From: Burkholderia sp. BCC0506
Lineage (GTDB): Bacteria > Pseudomonadota > Gammaproteobacteria > Burkholderiales > Burkholderiaceae
Direction: 5' to 3'
Assembly (NCBI RefSeq): GCF_902833145.1
Contig: NZ_CADFEN010000004.1
Coordinates: forward strand, 1-64,000
Length of the DNA stretch: 64,000 nucleotides
The number at the start of each line of letters is the position of its first letter. Position 1 is the stretch's first letter. A model generated the notes under the pieces. That model was not told the DNA's origin, searched no databases, and saw only the letters and a program-made list of their open reading frames with translations. Shown in pieces: positions 43,101 to 51,872 of the stretch. The position numbers were made by a program, and so were the translations under genes.

Positions 43101-46100
43101 CCCGGCGCGCGATGCCCGTGTTCCGTCAATGGCTCCACCGGTACAGGCGCTCGATGCGCCGGATGGAGTTCGATCCGGAGTGGATGCGCGCGTATCAGCG
43201 CGTGCTGCTGACGGTCGGCGGGGCCGCGCTCGGCGTATTCATCGTATTGTGTGCGGCCGCGGTTGTCCTGCTGGAGGTCAGCGATTTCCATGCGTCGATG
43301 CATGCGCGCTTTCTGACGGAGAAGGCGCGTCTGCTTGTCGGCATGTCGGAGAGTACGACACTGCTGAAGCGCGTCACGTCGGCTGCCGAGCGAGCGTGGG
43401 ATCCCGGCCGCCGACCGTCGCCGGAAGTCGAACGGGCTTTTGCCGTGAGAGGGAGGCTGCTGGAGCGCGATTCCTCCGATCCGAGCCTGGTCTATGCGGC
43501 CCATGCCATTCCGGATCCCGCTCATCGTTACCGCGACTATCTGCCATTGCTTGCCTTGTCCGAAAAGCTGCTCGGAAATGCCGTTGGCCGCAAGCATACG
43601 ACGATGGGACCGGATCAGGTCTATCTGATCGGGCTCGATGGGCATTTCGTCGATGCACTATTGCGCGTGGCTCCGGATTCGCCGCTGCCGCACGACAAGC
43701 TGGACAACTTGGCCGTCGTGTTGCCGCGGGCGTGGCCCGATGTCGCGGCGTTGGTGCGGGAAGTTTCGCGGCATCCCGGGCGAGCCGTGGACACGGTGAT
43801 CTGGCTGCCGCCGCGCGAGGATCCCGTCACGTCGGACATGCTGTTGCGTTGTGCGAGCTGGGTGTTCGACGAGCAGGGGCGACCGATCGCATTGCTGGTC
43901 CATTCGATCGCGCCGTTCGATCTTCCGGACGAAGGGGGCGACGGGCGCGCGGACGCCGGATTTGCCGTCGTGGATGCGGCGCAGCAGATCGTTGCGGTTT
44001 CGCCCGGCGTGCGTCGTGCCGGTTGGCACGACGCGGCGCGCGGACTGCCGGACCATCTTGCCGACGGGCTTGAGCACCGCATGAGCGACGGGCGGTTCGT
44101 CGTTCGCGGGGTGCTACCGGGAAGCGACTGGTTTCTCGTCAATGTGTATTCGATGCGAGCCGTACTCGAAGGCGTGTCGCAGCGTCTCGCCGTGACCGCC
44201 GCAGCGGCGCTGCTCGGGCTCGCGATTCTGGCCGGTTGCCTGATCGTTCTCGATCGCCGGATCCTGACGCCCTCCTATCGGCGCGCGGCGCGTCTGCAGG
44301 AAAGCGAACAGTTGAATCGAACGCTGATCCGCACGGCCCCGGTCGGTCTCGCATTGATCGACGAGGCGACCGGCGACGTATTGACATCCAATCAGGCGAT
44401 GACGCGCCACGAGCGCGGAGCGGAGCCCGGGGCGCTGACGTTCCGAATCCGGGAGACGTTCGCGCACATTCGGACGAGAGATGGCATGGCGCGTCCCGAC
44501 GGGATCCCCGCGCAAGAGATTACGCTCGAGCGGTCTGACGACGCAGGCGGCGACGCGCATTTTCTCGTCAATTTCGTGCGGGTCAAATATCGAGGCAGGC
44601 AAGCGTTGCTCGGCACCGTCGTCGACATCACGGCGAACAAGCTGATCGAGCAGTCGCTCGACGCCGCGCGGCAAGCCGCCGATCAGGCCAATCGCGCGAA
44701 ATCGGTGTTCCTCGCGACCATGAGCCACGAAATCCGCACGCCGCTCAATGCAGTCATCGGCAATCTCGAACTGATGAAGCGCGGCACATTGTCCGAAGTG
44801 CAGCGTCGGCGGCTCGCGCTGGCCGATTCGTCGTCGACGGCGCTGCTTCATATCGTCAACGACGTACTGGACCTGTCGAAGGTCGAGGCCGGCCAATTGC
44901 ACGTCGATGCCGTGCCGTTCGATTGCGTGACGTTGTTGCGCGAGGTCGCGGAATCGTTTCGTCCGCTCGCGGAGAAGAAGGGCCTGAAGTTCCGCGCCGA
45001 CATCGAGGACGGCCTCGCGCCGTACCGGATCGGCGACCCGATCAGGATCAGGCAGGTCGTGTCGAATCTCGTCGGCAACGCGATCAAGTTCACCCGAGCC
45101 GGGAGCGTGAGCGTGCTGGCTCGCGGATATCGCGCAGATGGTGCTGAACGCGTCGAAGTTCGGGTCGTCGACACCGGAATCGGCATTTCCGCGGCCGCGC
45201 AGGCGGCGATCTTCGAGCTCTACGAACAGGCCGACGACACCATTCATCGTGAATACGGCGGAACCGGTCTCGGGCTTGCGCTGTGCCAGCGACTGGTCGA
45301 TGCGATGTCGGGAACGATCGCGGTCGACAGCGAGCCGCGCGTGGGCAGCACGTTTCGTGTCGACATCCCGCTGCCGGTCACGACGGACGCGCCGGCCGAC
45401 GAGCACGACGGCGACGGGGACAACGTCGGCGCGCTGCTCGGCCCGAACGGTGCGCGATTGCGTGTGCTAGCCGTCGAAGATCATCCGGCGACGCGCATGA
45501 TGCTGGCCGATCAGTTCGGCGAACTGGGCGTTGACGCGGTGTTCGCGGAACGCGGCGAGCACGCGCTCGAGCACGTGCGTCACACGCATCCCGACGTCGT
45601 CCTGACTGACCTTGGCCTTCCGGACATGGACGGCTGGACGCTGGCCCGTTCGATACGCGAGCAGCATGCCGCTCTCCCGGTCGTCGCGATGACGGCACAC
45701 GCGAGCGCCGAAGATGAAGTGCGCGCGACCCGCTCCGGAGTCCGCACACTGTTGCGAAAACCCGTGACGCTGCACGCACTGCAGCGCGCGCTCCGGCCGT
45801 ATGCGATTGCGTCGGGCGCCGGCGAGCGACCCGCACGGCAGCATGCCGATCGGCGTCCGGTGTCGGGAATGATGGCGGTTATGCGGCGGGTCACGCTGGA
45901 CTCGCTTGCCTCGATCGACCGCGCGTTGAGCACCGGCGACGCCGACACCATCGTGCGCGAATTCCACTTCCTGAGCGGCGGCTTCCTGTCAGCCGGGAGC
46001 GACGTGCTGTCCGAGCTGTGTTCCGGCCTGCAACAAGTCGTTCACGACGAAGGGATATCGGTCGTTGCCGAATTGTGGCCGGCCCTGCGTGACGAGATCG

Positions 46101-46135
46101 TCGGCGCGCTCGATCGGTTGCCATCCGAATCGTAA
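43097..46135 (+). CDS. Hybrid sensor histidine kinase with receiver and HPt-like domain
   Basis: A 1012-residue inner-membrane kinase. Membrane helix 1 at about 38-60, a periplasmic sensor region to about 365, helix 2 at about 375-395, a PAS-like segment (RTAPVGLALIDEATGDVLTS), HisKA with His544 in FLATMSHEIRTPLNAVIGN, the ATP domain (RQVVSNLVGNAIKFTRAGSV, VDTGIGIS, GGTGLGLALCQRLV), a receiver with Asp838 (VVLTDLGLPDMDGW), and a helical end with His957 in REFHFLSGGFLSAG, where an HPt histidine would be. This is an EvgS/BvgS-like phosphorelay. It starts in the stop of the regulator gene. No substrate-binding VFT domain is seen, so the signal differs from that of BvgS. Confidence 0.92.
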   Translation: MTRRAMPVFRQWLHRYRRSMRRMEFDPEWMRAYQRVLLTVGGAALGVFIVLCAAAVVLLEVSDFHASMHARFLTEKARLLVGMSESTTLLKRVTSAAERAWDPGRRPSPEVERAFAVRGRLLERDSSDPSLVYAAHAIPDPAHRYRDYLPLLALSEKLLGNAVGRKHTTMGPDQVYLIGLDGHFVDALLRVAPDSPLPHDKLDNLAVVLPRAWPDVAALVREVSRHPGRAVDTVIWLPPREDPVTSDMLLRCASWVFDEQGRPIALLVHSIAPFDLPDEGGDGRADAGFAVVDAAQQIVAVSPGVRRAGWHDAARGLPDHLADGLEHRMSDGRFVVRGVLPGSDWFLVNVYSMRAVLEGVSQRLAVTAAAALLGLAILAGCLIVLDRRILTPSYRRAARLQESEQLNRTLIRTAPVGLALIDEATGDVLTSNQAMTRHERGAEPGALTFRIRETFAHIRTRDGMARPDGIPAQEITLERSDDAGGDAHFLVNFVRVKYRGRQALLGTVVDITANKLIEQSLDAARQAADQANRAKSVFLATMSHEIRTPLNAVIGNLELMKRGTLSEVQRRRLALADSSSTALLHIVNDVLDLSKVEAGQLHVDAVPFDCVTLLREVAESFRPLAEKKGLKFRADIEDGLAPYRIGDPIRIRQVVSNLVGNAIKFTRAGSVSVLARGYRADGAERVEVRVVDTGIGISAAAQAAIFELYEQADDTIHREYGGTGLGLALCQRLVDAMSGTIAVDSEPRVGSTFRVDIPLPVTTDAPADEHDGDGDNVGALLGPNGARLRVLAVEDHPATRMMLADQFGELGVDAVFAERGEHALEHVRHTHPDVVLTDLGLPDMDGWTLARSIREQHAALPVVAMTAHASAEDEVRATRSGVRTLLRKPVTLHALQRALRPYAIASGAGERPARQHADRRPVSGMMAVMRRVTLDSLASIDRALSTGDADTIVREFHFLSGGFLSAGSDVLSELCSGLQQVVHDEGISVVAELWPALRDEIVGALDRLPSES

Positions 46136-46455
46136 GCCGCGGACGCGGCTAGCGCGTCCAGAGTCGCCGTTGCGCAGTGCCGGATTGCCGCGGCACGGCA
46201 GGGCAGGCGACTCACCATCTGCCGACGGTTCGCCGATACCGCGACGAGACTGGTCCTAACGTCGCTGGTTTATTGAAGCGTTCGTCTGATTGTGCTGCAC
46301 GAACGAGGACTTTTAGAATCGAAGCCGGGCAGTTTTTCCCGACACATTTCCATTGTGAACCGAGCGTGAGTCGATCGGCGGCATTTCGGATCGATTCTCG
46401 CCGGAGGGTGGGCTGCCTCGATTTTCCGGTATTCGATTTCTTGTCGCGGATCAAC
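46136..46455. other. Intergenic region after the kinase
   Basis: About 320 bases without a gene. A short stem AGCCGC-GGAC-GCGGCT (46135-46150) begins at the last base of the kinase stop codon and may end the transcript. The part after 46255 is more AT-rich and probably contains the promoter of the DUF1460 gene. Confidence 0.4.
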
Positions 46456-47295
46456 ATGAAGAAAAAAACCATTTCTGCGCTGCTGCTGGCCGTTCTGGCG
46501 GGATGCGGCGGCGACGGGGCCGATAGCACGCAGGCCGACGGGGCGGCGTTCTTTCCGCCATCGGGGTCGATCGCCGTCAAGATGGACGCCGCGTCGTCGG
46601 ATCGGCTCGATATGCTGCTCGCCGAGCGTGCCGCGCACCCACTGGACGACGCCGGGCAGGCGATCGACCGCATGTCGCGCGCACTGCTCGGCACGCCGTA
46701 TCGCGACGATACGCTGGTCGGTTCGCCGAGCGTGCCCGAGCAGCTTGTGGTCGATCTGCAGGGGATGGACTGCTTCACATTCGCGGATTACGTCGAAGCA
46801 CTGCGCAAGTCCACGACGAAAATGACGTTCATGCTGAACCTCATCGACACGCGTTATGTTGACGGCGAGGTCGCCTATTTGCGACGCAAGCATTTCTTTA
46901 CCGATTGGGCGTACCGGCCATTTCGCAACGTCGACGACGTCACGGCCCGCGTCAGCCCGCGTGCGGTGACGGTCCACAAGATGCTGAACCTTCGAAGCGA
47001 CGGCCGCGCGTACGTGGCCGGATTACCGGCCACGTACCGCGCGATCACATTCATTCCGGCTGCCTTCGTCGACGCCTACGTTGTGAATCAGCTTAAGACG
47101 GGCGACTACATCGGCATCTACGCGACGGCGGACGGGCTCGATGTCACGCACGTCGGCATCTTCGTGATGACCGATCGCGGGCCCATGCTGCGCAATGCGT
47201 CGTCGCTCGACATCAATCGCAAGGTCGTCGATTCGCCGTTCGTTGCGTATGTCGCGCACACGCCGGGCATCGTCGTACTGCGGCCGAAATCATGA
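46456..47295 (+). CDS. DUF1460 family lipoprotein (NlpC/P60-like wall amidase or peptidase)
   Basis: A 279-residue lipoprotein: MKKKTISALLLAVLAGCGGD carries the lipobox LAGC (Cys17). The DUF1460 core reads PYRDDTLVGSPSVPEQLVVD, GMDCFTFADYVEALRKS with the catalytic Cys106, THVGIFVMTDRGPMLRNAS with the catalytic His, and SPFVAYVAHTPGIVVLRPK. Members of this family cut peptidoglycan (amidase or gamma-D-Glu peptidase type). The start at 46456 is the only one giving the lipoprotein signal. It is the third wall-active protein of the island and its last intact gene before the debris at 47.4 kb. It could also be a general wall-recycling enzyme unrelated to the pilus. Confidence 0.82.
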   Translation: MKKKTISALLLAVLAGCGGDGADSTQADGAAFFPPSGSIAVKMDAASSDRLDMLLAERAAHPLDDAGQAIDRMSRALLGTPYRDDTLVGSPSVPEQLVVDLQGMDCFTFADYVEALRKSTTKMTFMLNLIDTRYVDGEVAYLRRKHFFTDWAYRPFRNVDDVTARVSPRAVTVHKMLNLRSDGRAYVAGLPATYRAITFIPAAFVDAYVVNQLKTGDYIGIYATADGLDVTHVGIFVMTDRGPMLRNASSLDINRKVVDSPFVAYVAHTPGIVVLRPKS

Positions 47296-47447
47296 ACGTC
47301 ATGCGCGCGGGCCGCCGAGCGCTACGGTCGCGCCGCAATCCCGTCGAGATGCCACAGCAGATCCGCCGGATCGTCGTCGGGCTATATGATGGCCGATTGG
47401 CGACAGTGGGCAATCGCGTTCGACGGGGATTACGGCGGTCAACAGAA

Positions 47448-47680
47448 CTCCCGTGACGTCGTCGGTAGGGCGCCGAGCAACTCGGTCCTGTCGACGAGCT
47501 AGCTCGCGATCAGATGCCGCACCTGACCTTCGGCCCGTCATACGCCGTACACGGCCAACAGCGCGGCGCCGAGCGCTTCCTTCTGAAACTTCTCCAACAG
47601 ACCTGGCCAGAGGATCACGTTGACCTGCCCGGTCTCATCCTCGAGCGTCATGAACAGCACGTGTAGGCGTTCCCCGACGC
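47448..47680 (-). pseudogene. C-terminal fragment of dnaE2 (error-prone DNA polymerase) with in-frame stops
   Basis: The minus strand from about 47680 reads LFMTLEDETGQVNVILWPGL, LEKFQKEALGAALLAVYGV, then a TGA where a Trp codon is expected, RAEGQVRHLIAS, a TAG, and LVDRTELLGALPTTSREF. This is the C-terminal OB-fold and tail of DnaE2, all in one frame with two nonsense codons and no upstream polymerase body. It is a dead fragment. Confidence 0.75.
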
Positions 47681-47850
47681 GTTCTACAGCGAGCGCGAGC
47701 TCGTCGCGCTGTACGTCAAAACCTATCCGCCGGCTTCGTCGCCAGCGCTCGATCGGAAAGACGCGCGCAATAGTCGCCTGCGCGATCGCTCGGACGCCGC
47801 GCTCGCGCTGATGGAGGCGAGTCTCGTTGAGGCGCCGCAGCCGGAGCACG
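47667..47850 (+). pseudogene. Fragment resembling a DUF3701-type phage integrase
   Basis: The plus frame reads AFPDAFYSERELVALYVKTY, PPASSPALDRKDARNSRLRD, RSDAALALMEASLVEAPQPE, the pattern of the N-terminal domain of large Burkholderia integrases, as far as I remember it. It has no start and no catalytic tyrosine-recombinase domain follows, so it is a remnant. It overlaps the end of the dnaE2 fragment on the other strand. Confidence 0.45.
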
Positions 47851-48328
47851 CCCCGGCGGCCACGGCCGGGGGCGCGCCCCCGCGCGCGTCGAGCGCGTCG
47901 GGCGCGTCGGGCGCGATGTGCTGGCCGGCGTGGCACGCACGCCGACCCCCTGGGCGGCCAAACCGTGCTGTAGGTGTCTTTCGAGAACAATGATGCCTTC
48001 GATCGGCACATCGACGGTCTGTTGGTCGCGATCGCGCCGACACCCGAGTAATATCACTGCGTGTCGGAAGCGAGGTGTGTGGGCCGTCACGGGCACGTAG
48101 CGTTACCTTTGCTTCGATCAGCGTTAAAGGCCACCGACCAACTTTCTTGAGCGGAACGAGGGCTGCTCGCGGAACGTCATTCGCCTAGCACCGGGCGAGC
48201 GCGACGACTTTGGAATATCCGGGTGTCTCGGGTACAGCGAGGCGTTACGAATACGATCAGCGGTTTCATGAAACCGTCTCCACCCAACCCCGCGTCGCGG
48301 GCAGAAGCACGAGTCAGGGCCATCCCCG
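47851..48328. other. Decayed sequence at the island edge
   Basis: About 480 bases with no intact gene. One plus frame around 47950-48050 reads ADPLGGQTVL, a stop, then VSFENNDAFDRHIDGLLVAI, APTPE and a stop: a gene end of unknown family with a nonsense codon. Confidence 0.45.
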
Positions 48329-49237
48329 CTAGCGAAACGCCCGCATCTGCCCCGTCATCATCTGCAGCATCTTGTTGGCGGCCACCGAGAGCTTGCGGCC
48401 CACACGCGTGACCATGTGCGCCTCGGCGTTCTCGAGGATCGGATGCGCGATCTCGATCGCGAACAGCTCCCTGGCCTGCAGCTCGGCCGTTACCGCGAAG
48501 GCCGGCATCACCGCGATACCGAGCCCCGATTTCACGAACTCCTTCAGGATCGCGAAGGAATTGGTGGTGACGCTCGGCGTGAGCCGCACGCGCTCGGCGT
48601 ATTCCACGGCCTCCATCATCTGCCGCGTGCCGTAGGACGGGTGGGTAGCCGCCAGCGGGTAGGCGGCGAGCTGCTGCACCGTCAGCACCTTGTGGCTGCG
48701 GCGCGGGAAGTCGGGGCCGACGATCGCCATCATCGGCTGCCGCTTCGACGCGCGCGACACCAGCTTGGGCTCGGCGGGCGGGTTGTAGACGAGGCCGATT
48801 TCGCCCTCGTCGTTCGAGATCTTGCGGATCACGTCGTTGGTGCTGCCCACGTCGAGGTTGACGCGGATTCCGGGGAACTGACGGCAGAACTGCTGCATCG
48901 GCCCGGCCAGCAGATCCGAGACGAAGCCCTCGCCGAGCACGAGGCTGACCTGGCCGGTCTTGAGCCCGCGCAGCTCCTGCAGACGCGAGATCAGGTCGTC
49001 GCGGTGCGCGAGCTGCTCGCGGAAATATTCGATCACGCAGCGTCCCGCCTCGGTGGGCGTCACGCCGCGCGCGTGGCGCTCCACCAGCGTGGCGGCGAGC
49101 TCCTTCTCCAGCAGCCCGATCTGGCGGCTCACGGCCGAAGGCGCCACGTCGAGCCAGTCGGCCGCGGCGCGGATCGTGCCGCAACGCACGGCCTCGTAGA
49201 AATAGACGATCCGGCTGTCGGTCAGGGTGTCGCTCAT
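48329..49237 (-). CDS. LysR family regulator of the adjacent catabolic genes
   Basis: A 302-residue LysR protein. The winged helix reads DSRIVYFYEAVRCGTIRAAA, DWLDVAPSAVSRQIGLLEKE (residues about 8-47), followed by a standard effector domain (LKTGQVSLVLGEGFVSDLLA, HPSYGTRQMMEAVEYAERVR, SGLGIAVMPAFAV). It is divergent from the dehydrogenase gene with 143 bases between starts, so it most likely controls the 49.4-54.5 kb operon in response to its substrate. Confidence 0.9.
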   Translation of the reverse strand: MSDTLTDSRIVYFYEAVRCGTIRAAADWLDVAPSAVSRQIGLLEKELAATLVERHARGVTPTEAGRCVIEYFREQLAHRDDLISRLQELRGLKTGQVSLVLGEGFVSDLLAGPMQQFCRQFPGIRVNLDVGSTNDVIRKISNDEGEIGLVYNPPAEPKLVSRASKRQPMMAIVGPDFPRRSHKVLTVQQLAAYPLAATHPSYGTRQMMEAVEYAERVRLTPSVTTNSFAILKEFVKSGLGIAVMPAFAVTAELQARELFAIEIAHPILENAEAHMVTRVGRKLSVAANKMLQMMTGQMRAFR

Positions 49238-49380
49238 GATCCAGGCGTTCTAAAAAAGAGAACAATTCCAATATTGGCGTTGATTGATTATACGGATCGC
49301 CGGACCGAACATCGTAGCCATGCAAGGCAGGCGCAAGCTGGCGTGCCGGCCTCGAACCAACAGCTAACGGGAGTCGTCGG

Positions 49381-50253
49381 ATGAAAACGGTGGGCGTGAT
49401 CGGTCTGGGCAACATGGGGCGCGGTATCGCGGGTTCGCTGCGGCGCGGCGACTACGCGGTGCTTGGCTACGACGCGGCGCCGGGCGTGGCGGGCGCGCTG
49501 GCCGAGCAAGCGGTGCTGTCGGCGTGCGATTCGGTGGCCGAGATCGCGCGCGACGCCGACGTGCTGCTGCTGTCGCTGCCGACGTCGGCGGTGGTCGAGG
49601 CGGTGGTGCTGGGCGCGGGCGGCGTGCTCGAGAACGCGAAACCGGGCAGCATCGTGATCGACACCACCACGGCCGATCCGGACAGCACGCGGCGCGTCGC
49701 GGCGGCCCTGGCCGAGCGCGGCATCGGTTTCGTCGACGGCCCGGTGAGCGGCGGCCCGAAGGGCGCGGCCACCGCCACCATGACCATGGTGCTGGGCGGC
49801 TCCGACAGCGATATCGCAGCCGTCGAGCCGATCCTCGCGGCGATCAGCGCCAAGCGCGTGCATGTAGGCCCGGTGGGCGCCGGCCACGTCACCAAGCTGC
49901 TCAACAACCTGCTGACCGGCGTGCACCTGCTGGTCGCCAGCGAGGCGGTGCGCACGGCGCGCGCGGCCGGCGTCGATCCGGAAAAGCTCGTCGAGGCGCT
50001 CAACGGCGGCTCGGGCCGCAACAGCGCGACGCTGACCAACTACCCGACCTGGATCTTCAACGGCAAGTTCGATTCCGGTTTCACGATGAAGCTGATGCGC
50101 AAGGACGTGCGGCTCGCGCTGGGGCTGCTCGACCAGTTCGACAGCGTCGCGCCGGTGGCGCGCGAGGCGGCGCGCGTGTGGGCCGCCAGCGAGGGTTCCG
50201 TCGCCGACGGCGAGGACTTCAACCGCATCGTCGACTTCCTCGACCCCGCCTGA
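49381..50253 (+). CDS. NAD(P)-dependent beta-hydroxyacid dehydrogenase (3-hydroxyisobutyrate dehydrogenase family)
   Basis: A 290-residue cytoplasmic oxidoreductase. The N-terminal Rossmann motif VGVIGLGNMGRGIAGSLRRG, the substrate-binding GFVDGPVSGGPKGAATATMT, and the catalytic Lys in GAGHVTKLLNNLL define the family of 3-hydroxyisobutyrate, tartronate-semialdehyde and related dehydrogenases. The next gene, an aldehyde dehydrogenase, lies 53 bases on, so the pair could convert a hydroxyacid to a semialdehyde and then to an acid. Which beta-hydroxyacid is used cannot be read from sequence. Confidence 0.9.
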   Translation: MKTVGVIGLGNMGRGIAGSLRRGDYAVLGYDAAPGVAGALAEQAVLSACDSVAEIARDADVLLLSLPTSAVVEAVVLGAGGVLENAKPGSIVIDTTTADPDSTRRVAAALAERGIGFVDGPVSGGPKGAATATMTMVLGGSDSDIAAVEPILAAISAKRVHVGPVGAGHVTKLLNNLLTGVHLLVASEAVRTARAAGVDPEKLVEALNGGSGRNSATLTNYPTWIFNGKFDSGFTMKLMRKDVRLALGLLDQFDSVAPVAREAARVWAASEGSVADGEDFNRIVDFLDPA

Positions 50254-50306
50254 GGCCGGGCAGCCGCGCCACGATCCCGCTCGACTCACCCATACGGAAA
50301 CCCGAC

Positions 50307-51824
50307 ATGACCCAGCACGCAGACCAGTTGCTCGCCGCCTTCGCGCATTTCTTCCCCGGTGCCGCCACGATCGGCTCGTATATCGACGGCGAACTCGTCG
50401 CCGGCCAGGGCGACACGATCCAGCTCGACGATGCGGCGACGGGCGAGGCCACGCTCGCCTATCGCGACGCCGGCGCAGCCGTGATCGACCATGCCGCCGA
50501 CAGCGCGCGCCGCGCGCAGCGCGAATGGTGGGCGCTCACGCATGCCGCGCGCGGCCGCGTGATGCAGGAGGTGGCGCGCACGATCCGCGCCGAGGCCGAG
50601 GCGATCGCGCGGCTGGAGGCGCTGGGCTCGGGCAAGCCGATCCGCGACTGCCGGGGCGAGGTGGGCAAGGTCGCCGAGATGTTCGAGTACTACGCGGGCT
50701 GGACCGACAAGTTCTACGGCAGCGTGATCCCGGTACCGACCTCGCACCTCAACTACACCCGCCGCGAGCCGGCCGGCGTGGTGCTGCAGATCACGCCGTG
50801 GAACGCGCCGGTGTTCACCTGCGGCTGGCAGGTGGCGCCCGCGGTGGCGATGGGCAACGGCGTGCTGCTCAAGCCCTCGGAACTGACGCCCTTCACGTCG
50901 CTGGCGGTCGCGAGGCTCGGCGAGCGGGCGGGGCTGCCGCGCGGCCTGGTCAACGTGCTGGCCGGCTTCGGTCACACCGCCGGGCAGGCCGCGATCGCGC
51001 ATCGCGTCGTGAGCAAGGTGGTGTTCGTCGGCTCGCCGGCCACCGGCGCGCGCATCGCCGAGGCCGCCGCGCGCCGCGTGCTGCCGTGCGTGCTGGAGCT
51101 GGGCGGCAAGTCGGCCAATATCGTGTTCGCCGATGCCGACCTCAAGCGCGCCGCGCTGACCGCCCAGGCGGCGATTTTCGCCGGCGCGGGCCAGAGCTGC
51201 GTGGCCGGTTCGCGTCTGCTGGTGCAGCGCGCCGTCTACGACGAGTTCGTCGCGATGGTGGCGGCCGGGGCGAAGAAGATCCGCGTCGGCGCGCCGCTCG
51301 ACGATGCGACCGAGGTGGGGCCGATCAACAATCGCAAGCAGTACGACCACGTGATGTCGATGATCGAGCGCGGCGTGGCGGCTGGCGCCACGCTTGTCAG
51401 TGGCTCCGCCGAGCGCGTCGCGGAGGGCCGCGGCGGCTACTTCGTGGCGCCCACCGTGCTGGCCGGCGTGTCGAATGCGATGGAGGTGGCGCGCACCGAG
51501 ATCTTCGGGCCGGTGGTGGCCGCGATCCCGTTCGACACCGAGGAGGAGGCGATCGCGATCGCCAACGACACCGATTTCGGCCTGGCCGGCGCGGCGTGGA
51601 CCACCGACGTGGCGCGCGCGCATCGCGTGGCCGCGCAGGTGAATGCCGGCACCTTCTGGGTCAACGGCTACAAGACCATCAACGTGGCGTCGCCGTTCGG
51701 CGGCTACGGCATGAGCGGCTACGGCCGCTCGAGCGGGGTCGAGGCGTTGTACGAATACACGCAGACCAAGAGCGTGTGGGTCGAGACGGCCGAAGCGCCG
51801 CCCACCGCGTTCGGTTATCTGTAA
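50307..51824 (+). CDS. Aldehyde dehydrogenase family protein
   Basis: A 505-residue NAD(P)+-dependent dehydrogenase. The active-site Glu264 in LELGGKSANIVFADADL and Cys298 in FAGAGQSCVAGSRLLVQ are present, as are ITPWNAPVFTCGWQVAPAVA (cofactor) and EIFGPVVAAIPFDTEEEAIA. The closest resemblance is to betaine/gamma-aminobutyraldehyde and 2-hydroxymuconic-semialdehyde type enzymes. The start at 50307 matches the usual N-terminus; the open frame continues much further upstream across the dehydrogenase gene in another frame and this is ignored. Third gene of the LysR-controlled cluster. Confidence 0.92.
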   Translation: MTQHADQLLAAFAHFFPGAATIGSYIDGELVAGQGDTIQLDDAATGEATLAYRDAGAAVIDHAADSARRAQREWWALTHAARGRVMQEVARTIRAEAEAIARLEALGSGKPIRDCRGEVGKVAEMFEYYAGWTDKFYGSVIPVPTSHLNYTRREPAGVVLQITPWNAPVFTCGWQVAPAVAMGNGVLLKPSELTPFTSLAVARLGERAGLPRGLVNVLAGFGHTAGQAAIAHRVVSKVVFVGSPATGARIAEAAARRVLPCVLELGGKSANIVFADADLKRAALTAQAAIFAGAGQSCVAGSRLLVQRAVYDEFVAMVAAGAKKIRVGAPLDDATEVGPINNRKQYDHVMSMIERGVAAGATLVSGSAERVAEGRGGYFVAPTVLAGVSNAMEVARTEIFGPVVAAIPFDTEEEAIAIANDTDFGLAGAAWTTDVARAHRVAAQVNAGTFWVNGYKTINVASPFGGYGMSGYGRSSGVEALYEYTQTKSVWVETAEAPPTAFGYL

Positions 51825-51872
51825 CCACCGGCCCGCATGCGACGGCAGCCGGGCTTCAAGGGGAGACTCGTC

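Noticed and set aside
31713-47295. A complete prophage or integrative element.
   Set aside because: No phage structural, replication or intact integrase gene is present; only debris at 47.4-48 kb.
47538-48011. A 157-codon minus-strand frame ending in a dnaE2-like sequence.
   Set aside because: Only its last 50 codons match dnaE2 and the match continues past its stop through two nonsense codons; the first 100 codons are low-complexity arginine-rich. It is treated as a pseudogene fragment.
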